Program-made: the position numbers and the translations under genes
Part shown: piece after piece, positions 17,953-26,900 of the stretch
Layout of the letters: every line of letters starts with the position of its first letter
Position numbering within the stretch: position 1 is the stretch's first letter
Assembly: GCA_902760595.1 (NCBI GenBank)
Contig: CACWHI010000001.1
Coordinates: forward strand, 215,052 to 279,051
Origin: an uncultured Eubacteriales bacterium
Lineage (GTDB): Bacteria; Bacillota; Clostridia; Christensenellales; Aristaeellaceae
Length of the DNA stretch: 64,000 nt
Reading direction: 5' to 3'
Notes under the pieces: model-generated
The model's input: only the letters and a program-made list of their open reading frames with translations
Databases searched by the model: none
What the model was told of the DNA's origin: nothing

Positions 17953-18870
17953 TTAGCGACAGCCAGCCTGACAAAGCGCTATCTTGGCAGCGCCGTAGGC
18001 GGGCGTGTGATACGGCGGATGAACGTCGACTTGCGGCAGCTGGCGCCTGACGTCGGCAGTCAGCCGGTCCGCGATCACCCGGTAATGCTGCAGGATACCT
18101 CCGGCCAGCGCCAGCTCTCCGCCGGATAAACCGGATTGACGCCAGAACGCGAAAACCAGCTCCGCGAGGTCGGAAGCGGCGTGCGCGGCGATTTCAAGGG
18201 CGGCTTCATCTGAGCGATCGAGAGCGCTGATTAGGAGAGGCGCGAGCGCTGCGATCTGTTTTTTGCCGGTCGTCGGCGCGTACAGCCAGGTGATCAGTGA
18301 GGGGATGTCGGTGATTCCCAGCGCTTTGTAGACCTCCCCGGTCAGCTCTGTTTCTGGCAGTCTGTGGTCAGCCGCCCGGACGACCGCGGTCAGGATATCG
18401 CGGCCAATCGCATAGCCGCTGCCCACATCGTCGATCAGGTAGCCGTAACCGCCTGTGCGATATATCCGGCCAGAGACGTCGCGGCCGCAGCAAACCGAGC
18501 CTGTACCCGCGATCAGTACGGCACCCGGACCGTCTATTGCGCCATTCAGAGCGATCTCCTGATCGCCCACCAGCTGCAGGTGTCCGTCATATCCGGCCTG
18601 GGAGAACGAGCTCTCAGCAAAACATACCGCGTTCTTGTTGCTGATCCCCGCCATGCCGACTGTCAGATAACCGCAGCCGCGCAATCCGGAGGGGAGCCTG
18701 TTCCTCATGAAGGATACGATATCGCTGACGGTGGCATGAACGGTTTCAGCAGTGGCCCCGTTCAGGTTGAATGGCCCGAATTCAGCTTCTGCAACGGTTT
18801 TACCGGAACGGTCAATAGCGCAGAGAGCGGTTTTGGTGCCGCCTCCGTCCAATCCGCAGAAGTACATCAT
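17953..18870 (-). CDS. murK: BadF/BadG-type N-acetylmuramate/N-acetylglucosamine kinase
   Basis: 305 residues, ASKHA-fold sugar kinase. The phosphate-1 motif is GLDGGGTKTALCAID at the very N-terminus, and a phosphate-2-like GTGSVCCGRD is near residue 125, with LAGGIL near the end. The start is the ATG at 18870 overlapping the murQ stop (TAATG); the much longer open frame extending to 19050 lies inside murQ and is rejected. In Clostridium acetobutylicum a BadF-type kinase (MurK) phosphorylates MurNAc and GlcNAc and is paired with MurQ; the same order here supports that function. Confidence 0.85.
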   Translation of the reverse strand: MMYFCGLDGGGTKTALCAIDRSGKTVAEAEFGPFNLNGATAETVHATVSDIVSFMRNRLPSGLRGCGYLTVGMAGISNKNAVCFAESSFSQAGYDGHLQLVGDQEIALNGAIDGPGAVLIAGTGSVCCGRDVSGRIYRTGGYGYLIDDVGSGYAIGRDILTAVVRAADHRLPETELTGEVYKALGITDIPSLITWLYAPTTGKKQIAALAPLLISALDRSDEAALEIAAHAASDLAELVFAFWRQSGLSGGELALAGGILQHYRVIADRLTADVRRQLPQVDVHPPYHTPAYGAAKIALCQAGCR

Positions 18871-19775
18871 TACGCCTCCGGGACGCCGCCAATCGCCGCG
18901 GCGATCCGGCCGTCCGCCTGTTCGAGCGCTTTGCCGGCTGAGACGGCGTCGAGATGCAGCAAAATCATGACGATGGCGGTCTTGCAGGACCAGCCACACT
19001 GATTCAGAGCCGTCCTTGCCTCTTCCTCTGTAGCTCCGGTGGAGCTGCACACGATGGATACGGCCCGGTGGACCAGCTTTTCGTTCGTGGCCTTTACGTC
19101 GACCATCAGATTCCCGTACACTTTTCCCATTTTGATCATCACGCAGGTGGACAGAAGGTTCAGGACCAGCTTCTGGCAGGTGCCGCTCTTCATCCTCGAG
19201 GAACCGGTGATAACTTCCGGACCGGGAATGGGCGCCATTGTGATATCCGCGTGGCGTGAAAGCTCACTGTCTGTGCAGCATGTAAGCGCCATGACGGGAG
19301 CTCCGACCGAACGCGCAAAGTCCATCGCACCGATCACATAGGGTGTGCGGCCGCTGGCAGCGATACCGACCAAAGCGTCCCCGGCACTGAAATGATGCTC
19401 TTTCAGGTCGTTCGCACCGAGCTCCTTGTTGTCCTCCGCGCCTTCAATGGCGCGGATAAAGGCTTTTTCTCCGCCGGCGATCAGGGCGACGACGAGCCCA
19501 GGATCGACACCGTAGGTTGGTGGACATTCGGCGGCATCCAGGACGCCCAACCGGCCGGACGTGCCCGCGCCGCAGTAAAACAGCCGGCCTCCATTTCGAA
19601 GCTGATCGTAGATCACATCGACAGACCGGGCAATATCAGGCAGCACGGCTTTTACTGCCTCGGCGCAGCGATGATCCTCATCGTTAATGACCGTTACCAT
19701 GTCGATCGTGGACATCATGTCGATATGGGTGGTTTTGCTGTTTCGTTTTTCTGTATCCAGCTTTCCGAGTTCCAT
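18870..19775 (-). CDS. murQ: N-acetylmuramic acid 6-phosphate etherase
   Basis: 301 residues. The SIS-domain sugar-phosphate signature GAGTSGRLGVLDAAECPPTYG (about residues 69-89) is diagnostic of MurQ. A second motif, SSRMKSGTCQKLVLNLLST, is near residue 188. The enzyme cleaves the lactyl ether of MurNAc-6-P to give GlcNAc-6-P in cell-wall recycling. The start has GAGGAGGGA upstream. It is the first gene of the murQ-murK pair. Confidence 0.96.
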   Translation of the reverse strand: MELGKLDTEKRNSKTTHIDMMSTIDMVTVINDEDHRCAEAVKAVLPDIARSVDVIYDQLRNGGRLFYCGAGTSGRLGVLDAAECPPTYGVDPGLVVALIAGGEKAFIRAIEGAEDNKELGANDLKEHHFSAGDALVGIAASGRTPYVIGAMDFARSVGAPVMALTCCTDSELSRHADITMAPIPGPEVITGSSRMKSGTCQKLVLNLLSTCVMIKMGKVYGNLMVDVKATNEKLVHRAVSIVCSSTGATEEEARTALNQCGWSCKTAIVMILLHLDAVSAGKALEQADGRIAAAIGGVPEA

Positions 19776-19801
19776 GGCAGTCCCTCCTCAAGTTTTGGTA
19801 C

Positions 19802-19830
19802 ATTATATCATTCGCCGGGCTTTCTTGCAA
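19802..19830 (-). promoter_or_regulatory. Promoter of murQ-murK
   Basis: On the minus strand: TTGCAA (19830-19825), 17 bases, then TATAAT (19807-19802) with TGA just upstream, i.e. an extended -10. The murQ ATG follows 27 bases later. Confidence 0.68.
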
Positions 19831-19847
19831 TGATCAGATAAGGCTTT

Positions 19848-20699
19848 TCAGGAATTAAAGAGCTCCGAGAACCGGCTCGGAACCGGACTGCGGAAGAACA
19901 GCCTGTCACCGGAAACGGGATGCGTAAGAAACAGAAAAGCGCTGTGCAGGGCAAAGGTACCCGGAAAGCTGTCCAATGCTGAGCCGTAGAGATAATCGCC
20001 GCAGATCGGGTGGCCTATCCCGGCCAGATGTACGCGGATCTGGTGCGTGCGGCCTGTGATCAGGCGGAGCCTGAGCATCGTACGGTGATTTGCGCGCATC
20101 ACCGTGTGATAATAGGTGACGGAGGGCTTGCCAGAGCTGTCGATCCGACGCAGGTTGTCCGAGCCGGGAACCCGTCCGATCGACAGATCAATCTTGCCAT
20201 CGGAAGGTGAGACGTCACCTTCAACGACCGCGATGTATTCCCGGATAAAACGATCCGTATGCAGATCGGAACTCAGCACATGCTGAAAATGCCCGGTAGC
20301 TGCGCATACCATCAGGCCGCCTGTGCCTTTGTCAAGGCGGTTGACAGGCTGGAAGCTGCCATAAGCGAGAGTGTATTCCGCTTCCAGCGAATTCCCGGAT
20401 CCACGGGACGAGGCCATGGTCGCGAGCCCTGCGGGCTTATTGATGACACGCAGGCTGCTGTCTTCAAACACGGTATACGGCAGCGAAACAAACTTTGGTA
20501 TGGAATCTGGCAAATTCACAGCAAGCAGCGTACCGGACGGTATTCTGTCGATGAGCCGGATCGGTCTGCCGTCGGCGGTCATCCCGTTCGTTTGCTTCAG
20601 TACCTGAAGATCGTGGCCGGACAGGGAAAAGCGCTCGGCCGCGATGCGTCCGGCCCGGCGCATGTGTTCGTGATCGCTTACAAGGTGTTTGAGCAGCAT
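19848..20699 (-). CDS. RluA-family pseudouridine synthase
   Basis: 283 residues. The catalytic motif is VNRLDKGTGGLMV (about residue 118; the D is the nucleophile), and RTHQIRVHLAGIGHPICGD near residue 218 is the second family hallmark. The first 70 residues look like a divergent S4-like region. The enzyme isomerises uridines in rRNA or tRNA; the target position is not deducible. It runs opposite to smpB. Confidence 0.92.
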   Translation of the reverse strand: MLLKHLVSDHEHMRRAGRIAAERFSLSGHDLQVLKQTNGMTADGRPIRLIDRIPSGTLLAVNLPDSIPKFVSLPYTVFEDSSLRVINKPAGLATMASSRGSGNSLEAEYTLAYGSFQPVNRLDKGTGGLMVCAATGHFQHVLSSDLHTDRFIREYIAVVEGDVSPSDGKIDLSIGRVPGSDNLRRIDSSGKPSVTYYHTVMRANHRTMLRLRLITGRTHQIRVHLAGIGHPICGDYLYGSALDSFPGTFALHSAFLFLTHPVSGDRLFFRSPVPSRFSELFNS

Positions 20700-20770
20700 G
20701 GGATCTGATCTCCTTGGATTATTCTCAGCCTTTATGAATATAAAGAACTGACTGAAAGCGAATTATGCAG

Positions 20771-20799
20771 TTGCAAATCTGCACTGCAGATGATATAAT
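20771..20799 (+). promoter_or_regulatory. smpB promoter
   Basis: TTGCAA at 20771-20776, 17 bases, TATAAT at 20794-20799. The start site would be near 20806. GAGGAGG at 20809-20815 is the ribosome site for the TTG start of smpB. Confidence 0.65.
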
Positions 20800-20822
20800 A
20801 CCACAGAAGAGGAGGTTTTGCA

Positions 20823-21284
20823 TTGGCAAAAAAACAAGGCGTCAAGCCGGTTGCTGAAAATCGAAAAGCGCGTCACGATTATTTCATTGAAGAGACGTAT
20901 GAGTGCGGCCTCGAGCTGAAGGGAACGGAAGTCAAGTCCATGCGTCAGGGCAAGGTCAATCTGAAAGAGAGCTTTGCCCATGTGAAGAACGGAGAGATGC
21001 TGGTGGAGGGGATGCACATCAGCCCGTATGATCATGGCAGCTATTTCAACACGGATCCTCTTCGTCCGAAGCGACTGCTGCTCCATAAAAATGAGATCAG
21101 AAAACTCGCGCAGCAGGTGCAAAAGCAGGGCTACACGCTCATCCCGCTGAGTGTGTATCTCAAAAACGGACGAATGAAGCTTTCGCTGGGCGTCTGCGTC
21201 GGCAAGCATCTTCACGACAAGCGCGACGCGATGGCGGAAAAGTCGGCCAAGCGGGATATGGAACGTGCGCTGAAAACGCACTGA
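20823..21284 (+). CDS. smpB: SsrA-binding protein SmpB
   Basis: 153 residues from a TTG start with GAGGAGG 7 bases upstream. The protein matches SmpB throughout: NRKARHDYFIEETYECGLEL, GTEVKSMRQGKVNL and the basic C-terminal tail (KRDAMAEKSAKRDMER) that enters the decoding centre. It delivers tmRNA to stalled ribosomes. The tmRNA gene begins 14 bases after its stop, the classic arrangement. Confidence 0.96.
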   Translation: MAKKQGVKPVAENRKARHDYFIEETYECGLELKGTEVKSMRQGKVNLKESFAHVKNGEMLVEGMHISPYDHGSYFNTDPLRPKRLLLHKNEIRKLAQQVQKQGYTLIPLSVYLKNGRMKLSLGVCVGKHLHDKRDAMAEKSAKRDMERALKTH

Positions 21285-21297
21285 AACTCATTCACAT

Positions 21298-21644
21298 GGG
21301 GGTGCACTGGTTTCGACGGGGATTGTCGGGGATCGGGTAAGCGAGCTGCGGACCCTGGCCGCATAAAAACGGGGAATTAAAATCAACTGACAACAATCAG
21401 TACGTTCTCGCGGCGGCTTAACGCTGCGCGTCGGCCTCAAGCGCCTACTGCTTGAGTCACCGGCGTCGTGAAGTAGGGTACGGATACGCCTAAGCTTTGC
21501 GGCGTATCGGCACTATGAAGCTACTGAAATCATCAGCCGGTGCGTAGGCGGATGACGGAGGGAATGCCAAATCTCGCACTGCGCTCGGAGAAAACCTGAT
21601 TAACGAGTCTTCGGACAGGAGTTCGATTCTCCTCACCTCCACCA
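21298..21644 (+). ncRNA. ssrA: Transfer-messenger RNA (tmRNA)
   Basis: The 5' end GGGGGUG pairs with the CACCUCC before the 3' ACCA (seven pairs, one G-U), as in the tRNA-like acceptor stem, and the T-loop GTTCGATTC is at 21621-21629. The open tag frame ends with codons for DNNQYVLAAA (21389-21418) and stop TAA at 21419-21421; the exact resume codon one or two triplets upstream was not fixed. Length 347 nt and one-piece layout are normal. The encoded CCA end is present. Confidence 0.93.
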
Positions 21645-21651
21645 TTTTTTC

Positions 21652-21691
21652 TGGACGAACAACCACAGAGCTGTTCGTCCAAACTCTTTTT
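21652..21691 (+). terminator. Rho-independent terminator of ssrA
   Basis: A perfect 10-bp stem (TGGACGAACA at 21652-21661 with TGTTCGTCCA at 21672-21681) followed by a T-rich run at 21685-21691. Confidence 0.85.
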
Positions 21692-21745
21692 AATAATTGT
21701 GCTTGAAGCTGTTGCTCACCGAATCAGGAAGCGAGGAAAAAGAAA

Positions 21746-22234
21746 ATGGAAAGCCAGGAAAAGGTGAAGCTGTTCCGTGAAAAAAACCTTGAAGCTATGG
21801 ACTCTCCTGAGTCGCTGAATGATTACCTGCGGGTCACATCGCCGGGAGTATGGCTTGTACTGGCCGCGGTGGTGGTTGTTCTGATCGGAGCGATTATCTG
21901 GGCGATCTTCGGACGGATCAACACAACGGCTGAACTGGCATTGTCCTCATCGGGCGATAAAAAAGTGTGCTATGTCCCCTATAACAATCTGCAGACCATA
22001 TTGAAAAATGGCGTCATTACGGTGGATGGAAAAGAATACCGGATGACCGTTTCCAACGACTATCAGGTGACGATCGTTACGGAAGAGACCAATCCATACG
22101 TACGCGTTCTGGGAAAACTGGAGGTCGGGGACGTCATCGTGGAGATCCCGGTCGAGGGGAGCCTGCCGGAAGGCTATGCTCAGGGAACGGTGATCACGGA
22201 GAGTTTGCAGCCGATCTCGCTGCTGCTGCAGTAA
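21746..22234 (+). CDS. Short NHLM-type secretion (membrane-fusion-like) protein
   Basis: 162 residues: hydrophilic N-terminus of 31 residues with the motif EAMDSPESLNDYLRVTSPG, one transmembrane helix (about 34-54), then about 100 extracytoplasmic residues with a barrel-sandwich-like beta pattern. The N-terminal motif and the gene order match the HlyD-like secretion protein of NHLM (nitrile hydratase leader microcin) export systems, but it is much shorter than the usual form and has no coiled-coil hairpin. It starts the exporter operon; the next gene is 12 bases away. Confidence 0.8.
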   Translation: MESQEKVKLFREKNLEAMDSPESLNDYLRVTSPGVWLVLAAVVVVLIGAIIWAIFGRINTTAELALSSSGDKKVCYVPYNNLQTILKNGVITVDGKEYRMTVSNDYQVTIVTEETNPYVRVLGKLEVGDVIVEIPVEGSLPEGYAQGTVITESLQPISLLLQ

Positions 22235-22246
22235 GGGGGCTGAGTT

Positions 22247-24427
22247 ATGCTGTTCGGAAAGCCCAAGGTCCCCAAGCCCGTGGAAAAAGGCGTTGTCCAC
22301 GTGCCGGTCGTTATGCAGATGGAGGCGCTGGAATGCGGCGCCGCGTCGCTGACGATGATCATGCACTATTATCAGAAGTGGATCCCGCTCGAGCAGGCAA
22401 GGGTCGACTGCGATGTTTCTACAGACGGCTCCAGCGCGAAAAACATCATGACCGCGGCGCGCAGCTATGGCATGAAGTCGAACGCGTGGCGCGTAGAGCC
22501 GGAGGATCTGCTGAAGGAAGGCCCATTTCCCTGTATCGTTCACTGGGGCTTCAATCATTTTGTCGTATTGTGCGGTTTCAAGGGAAAGCGCGCGGTATTG
22601 AACGACCCGGCACGCGGGCGCGTGACGGTGGAATGGGAAGAGTTCGACCGCGAGTTTACCGGTGTCTGCCTCACCTTTGAACCGGGCGAGGACTTCCAGC
22701 CGTCCGGTGAACCGAAGTCTGTTTTTTCCTACGCGAAGGACCGGCTGAAGGGAACCGGGCCGGCTGTGGCCTTTGTCGTGCTGACGACGACGATCTCATC
22801 ACTGATCGGGATCATCAATCCTGTATTTACGAGGACCTTTCTGGACAGGCTGCTGACAGGACGGAATCCGGAATGGCTGCCGGCATTTATGGCGGCGTTT
22901 TCGGCCGTGATCCTGATGATGATCGTGGTCAGCTGGATTTCAGCGGTCTATTCTCTTCGCATCCAGGGGAAAATGGCCTCCTACGGGAGCTCCTCCTATC
23001 TCTGGAAGGTTCTCAGACTGCCGATGCAGTTCTTTACGCAGCGCCTGTCCGCGGATATCGCGGACCGGCAGGCGACCAACGCCGCCATTGCGGGAACCAT
23101 GGTCAACACTTTCGCCCCGCTGGCCCTGCAGGCACTGATGATGGTGTTCTATCTGGTCGTGATGGTCCGCTACAGTTGGATCCTTTCCCTGATTGGTGTC
23201 GGCGCCATTTTTCTGAATATCGGTCTGTCCGCGCTCATCTCAGCTGAGCGAGTCAATATCACCCGCGTTCAGCAGCGTGACGCGGCAAAGCTCTCGGCGT
23301 CCACGATGTCGGGTGTCCGGATGATCGAAACGATCAAGTCAAGCGGAGCCGAGAACGGTTTTTTCAGGCAGTGGGCCGGTTATCAGGCGAGCGTGAATAC
23401 CCAGGCCGTCAAGTTTACCAAGCTGAACCTGTTCATCGGCACCCTGCCTTCCCTTGTCACGGGCATAGCGAACCTTGCCGTGCTCGGGATCGGTGTGATG
23501 CTGGTGATCCGGGGCGAATTCACCAAGGGTATGGTCATGGCCTTTCAGGGCTACCTGAGCGCGTTTATGCAGCCGGCTACCTCGTTGATCAACGCAGGGC
23601 AGTCGCTGCAGGAAATGATCACGCAGATCGAGCGCGTGGATGACGTGATGTCCTACAAGGAAGACGCCTGCTTTGACCCGAAGCCCAAGGTCAAGGAATA
23701 TGAAAAGCTTTCAGGCGCCATTGAGCTGAAAAATGTCACATTCGGTTACTCGCGGCTCGGAAAACCGCTGATCACAGATTTCTCCATGACGATCAAGCCG
23801 GGACAGAAGGTAGCTTTTGTCGGCAGGACCGGGTGCGGTAAATCGACGCTGGCAAAGCTGATTTCCGGACTCAACCATCCCTGGAACGGCTCGATCACCT
23901 TCGACGGCATTCCGCTGGAACAGATCGACCGGGATGTGTTTACCGGTTCCGTCAGTGTGATCGATCAGGACATCACGCTGTTTGAGGATACCATCAACGC
24001 GAATATCAAGATGTGGGACGATTCCATTGAGGATTTTGAGGTGATCCTCGCGGCGCGGGACGCGGATATCTATGACGATATCGTCACGAGGGACGGCGGA
24101 TTCTCTCATAAGCTCCTGGAAGGCGGCAGGGACCTGTCGGGAGGCCAGAGGCAGCGTCTCGAGATCGCCCGCGCGCTGGCTCAGGATCCGACCATCTGCA
24201 TTATGGATGAGGCGACGTCGGCGCTGGACGCGCAGACGGAGCACGAAGTCATCCGTTCCATCAGCGAACGCGGCATCACGTGTATAGTGATCGCTCACAG
24301 ACTTTCCACGATCCGTGACTGTGATCAGATCATTGTGCTTGACAAGGGTAAGGTGATCGAGCGCGGGACGCATGATGAACTGTACGCGCTGAACGGCGTC
24401 TACACCAGTCTGGTGTGCAGTGAGTAA
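22247..24427 (+). CDS. NHLM-type peptidase/permease/ATPase (C39 PCAT)
   Basis: 726 residues. The N-terminal C39 cysteine protease is intact: C30 in MQMEALECGAAS, H104 in HWGFNHFVVL and D120 in LNDPARG. Six transmembrane helices occupy about 165-450. The ABC ATPase has Walker A VGRTGCGKST, signature LSGGQRQRLEIARAL and Walker B ICIMDEATSALD. Such proteins cut off a double-glycine leader and pump the core peptide out in one step. It pairs with the second ABC protein 14 bases downstream. No substrate gene is adjacent. Confidence 0.93.
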   Translation: MLFGKPKVPKPVEKGVVHVPVVMQMEALECGAASLTMIMHYYQKWIPLEQARVDCDVSTDGSSAKNIMTAARSYGMKSNAWRVEPEDLLKEGPFPCIVHWGFNHFVVLCGFKGKRAVLNDPARGRVTVEWEEFDREFTGVCLTFEPGEDFQPSGEPKSVFSYAKDRLKGTGPAVAFVVLTTTISSLIGIINPVFTRTFLDRLLTGRNPEWLPAFMAAFSAVILMMIVVSWISAVYSLRIQGKMASYGSSSYLWKVLRLPMQFFTQRLSADIADRQATNAAIAGTMVNTFAPLALQALMMVFYLVVMVRYSWILSLIGVGAIFLNIGLSALISAERVNITRVQQRDAAKLSASTMSGVRMIETIKSSGAENGFFRQWAGYQASVNTQAVKFTKLNLFIGTLPSLVTGIANLAVLGIGVMLVIRGEFTKGMVMAFQGYLSAFMQPATSLINAGQSLQEMITQIERVDDVMSYKEDACFDPKPKVKEYEKLSGAIELKNVTFGYSRLGKPLITDFSMTIKPGQKVAFVGRTGCGKSTLAKLISGLNHPWNGSITFDGIPLEQIDRDVFTGSVSVIDQDITLFEDTINANIKMWDDSIEDFEVILAARDADIYDDIVTRDGGFSHKLLEGGRDLSGGQRQRLEIARALAQDPTICIMDEATSALDAQTEHEVIRSISERGITCIVIAHRLSTIRDCDQIIVLDKGKVIERGTHDELYALNGVYTSLVCSE

Positions 24428-24441
24428 AGGGGGAGCGACGC

Positions 24442-26625
24442 ATGGGCTGGTTTGATGAGCAGATCGAATATCGGAAAAAGCGTGAGCGTGAGCTCCTCAG
24501 CGATTCATTCGAAAGCATTGCGCGATCCGTCACCGGACGGAAAATCGTCAGTTCCCTCAGGGAAGAAGCGGACGTCAGCGACGCCGTGTCCAGTCTGCTG
24601 AAGCATTTTAATATCCCGGAGAAGGAAGTTCCGCTCAAGATCAAGGGGCTGGAAGACAGGCTGGATTTTCTTCTTTCATCGACCGGCGTCCTGTACCGTG
24701 AAATCATCCTGACCAAGGGCTGGCACAGGGACGCGATGGGGGCGATGATCACGACGCTCCGGGACGAAGGAACGGTCGTCGCGGTTTTGCCCTCAGGCCT
24801 TGGCGGATACGAATACGTGGACCCGAAAACCGGGGAAAAGATTCGGGTGACCATGGCGGAGGAAAAAAAGCTGGGGGAGGAAGCGCTGTGCTTTTATCGC
24901 CCGCTGCCGATGAGGGAACTGAAGCCGCAGGACCTGTTCAAGTATATGCTCGATTGCCTGACAATCAGGGACCTTGTGGGCTTTGGACTGGCGGCGCTCG
25001 CCGTGACGCTGGTCGGCATGCTGATCCCCAAGCTGAATCAGCTTTTGCTCGGCACGGTGGTGCAATATGGCAACTACCAGCTCCTGTACGCGATCATGGC
25101 TTTCCTGTTTTTCGCCACGATCGGCACCATGATGTTTTCGGTTATACGGGCGCTGCTGCTGAACCGCATTCGCTACAAGCTGAGCGTCAATGTGAACGCG
25201 GCCTCCATGATGCGTATCCTCTCGCTTCCGGCGGATTTCTTCAAAAAGTATTCCGCGGGTGAACTGAACCAGTACATCGGCTATATGGAGTCCCTGTGCG
25301 GAACGATCGTTGATTCTGTTCTTTCAACGGTGGTGACCGGAGTTTTCTCGCTGGTATATCTGACACAGATTTTTGCCTTTGCGCCGAGCCTGGTGTGGCC
25401 GAGCCTGATCGTGACGCTTGTGACGCTCGGTGTCAGTATGTTTTCCGCCCTGGTGCAGACCAGGATCAACCAGGAAAAAATGGTCCTCAACGCCAAAGAA
25501 CGCGGCTTCGTGTTCTCGCTTATTACGGGGGTGCAAAAGATCCGGCTTTCCGGCGCTGAAAAAAGAGCTTTTGTGAAATGGGCGGACATGTACTCCAAGG
25601 GCGCTGAACTGACGTATAATCCCCCAGGGATCATCAGGCTGAACGGCGTCATCACGACCGCTGTCAGCATGATCGGCACAGCCCTGATGTATTATATATC
25701 TGTGCGGGACGGCGTCAGGGTCGAGGACTATTACGCCTTCAACGCTGCTTACGCCTATATTTCGGAGGCTTTTTCGGCGCTGGCTTCAGTAGCGCTGGCC
25801 GCGGCGGCCATCCGGCCCAGTATCCAGCTGATCAAGCCCCTGCTGGAGGCGAAGCCGGAGCTTTCGGAGGGACTCGAAACTGTCGACAGGCTTTCGGGAA
25901 GCATTGAACTGTCGCACGTGACCTTTGGATATGACACAGAGAGCAAGCCGGTTATCGACGATCTCAGCATCCAGATCCCGGCCAGGCAGTATGTGGCGAT
26001 CGTTGGCAGGAGCGGATGCGGAAAATCGACACTGATGCGGCTGCTGTTGGGCTTTGAAAAGCCGTGGCGCGGAGCGATATACTATGACAGAAAGGATATA
26101 TCGAGGCTCGACATGCACTCCGTGCGCAGGCATATCGGCACAGTCATGCAGGATGGCAAGCTGTTCTCAGGCAGTATATTTGAAAATATCGTCATTACCG
26201 CGCCTACCCTCAGACAGCAGGACGCCTGGGAAGCGGCCGAGATCGCTGGGATCGCTGATGATATCCGCGAGATGCCGATGGGGATGCATACAGTGCTGCA
26301 GGAAGGCGGTGGAAGCATATCCGGTGGGCAGAGGCAGCGGCTGATGATCGCGCGGGCTGTCGCGCCGAAACCGAAGGTGCTGATGTTTGACGAGGCGACC
26401 TCCGCGCTTGACAATATCACGCAGCAGAAGGTTTCCGAGGCTCTCGACAAAATGAAGTGCACCAGGATCGTGATTGCGCACCGCCTCTCAACGATCAGAA
26501 ATTGCGACCGGATCCTCGTTCTGGATGGAGGAAAGATCGTGGAAGACGGCAAATATGACGAGCTGATACAGAAAAACGGGATATTCGCTGAGCTGGTGGA
26601 AAGGCAGAGACTCAGCGCAAAATAA
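24442..26625 (+). CDS. NHLM-type second ABC transporter permease/ATPase
   Basis: 727 residues. An N-terminal domain of about 170 residues replaces the peptidase and is typical of the second NHLM ABC subunit; transmembrane helices lie at about 175-470. ATPase motifs are complete: Walker A VGRSGCGKST, signature ISGGQRQRLMIARAV, Walker B VLMFDEATSALD and the H-loop VIAHRLST. It probably forms a heterodimer with the peptidase-containing protein. The strong terminator right after it ends the exporter operon. Confidence 0.92.
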   Translation: MGWFDEQIEYRKKRERELLSDSFESIARSVTGRKIVSSLREEADVSDAVSSLLKHFNIPEKEVPLKIKGLEDRLDFLLSSTGVLYREIILTKGWHRDAMGAMITTLRDEGTVVAVLPSGLGGYEYVDPKTGEKIRVTMAEEKKLGEEALCFYRPLPMRELKPQDLFKYMLDCLTIRDLVGFGLAALAVTLVGMLIPKLNQLLLGTVVQYGNYQLLYAIMAFLFFATIGTMMFSVIRALLLNRIRYKLSVNVNAASMMRILSLPADFFKKYSAGELNQYIGYMESLCGTIVDSVLSTVVTGVFSLVYLTQIFAFAPSLVWPSLIVTLVTLGVSMFSALVQTRINQEKMVLNAKERGFVFSLITGVQKIRLSGAEKRAFVKWADMYSKGAELTYNPPGIIRLNGVITTAVSMIGTALMYYISVRDGVRVEDYYAFNAAYAYISEAFSALASVALAAAAIRPSIQLIKPLLEAKPELSEGLETVDRLSGSIELSHVTFGYDTESKPVIDDLSIQIPARQYVAIVGRSGCGKSTLMRLLLGFEKPWRGAIYYDRKDISRLDMHSVRRHIGTVMQDGKLFSGSIFENIVITAPTLRQQDAWEAAEIAGIADDIREMPMGMHTVLQEGGGSISGGQRQRLMIARAVAPKPKVLMFDEATSALDNITQQKVSEALDKMKCTRIVIAHRLSTIRNCDRILVLDGGKIVEDGKYDELIQKNGIFAELVERQRLSAK

Positions 26626-26644
26626 GCATCGTAAAGAAAACATG

Positions 26645-26677
26645 GCGGTCTGTTTCTGGTGAGGCGGACCGCTTTTT
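26645..26677 (+). terminator. Terminator of the NHLM exporter operon
   Basis: Eight-base stem GCGGTCTG (26645-26652) with CGGACCGC (26665-26672, one G-U pair) followed by five T. Confidence 0.82.
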
Positions 26678-26746
26678 CAACCGAATTTTAGCGCAAAACG
26701 TTATATGAAACGTTCGTATTTTGCTGGGAATTCAACGCAAAAAAGA

Positions 26747-26775
26747 TTGACATATAAGGAAAGAATGAATATAAT
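26747..26775 (+). promoter_or_regulatory. Near-perfect sigma-A promoter of the BY-kinase/repeat-protein operon
   Basis: Consensus TTGACA (26747-26752), 17 bases, consensus TATAAT (26770-26775). About 120 bases of leader separate it from the BY-kinase ATG, leaving room for a regulatory element; I saw no clear riboswitch. Confidence 0.88.
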
Positions 26776-26900
26776 GAAACGGATAATAAGAAAGGAGGCC
26801 TCGAAAGCGAACGGCCATTGATCGCGTAAAAATGTTGCCCTGTTTTAACAGGGGAGAATGCCTACTTGACCATATGCCGCTGAAACGAGGAACTGTTTGG

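Noticed and set aside
18871..19050. Longer start for the murK gene
   Set aside because: The extra 60 residues lie wholly inside murQ in another frame and are Arg-rich; the sugar-kinase phosphate motif begins right after the ATG at 18870.
26832..26900. Earlier start for the Wzz/BY-kinase gene
   Set aside because: No ribosome site there, whereas ATG 26901 has GAGGAA at good distance and the N-terminus then fits the family.
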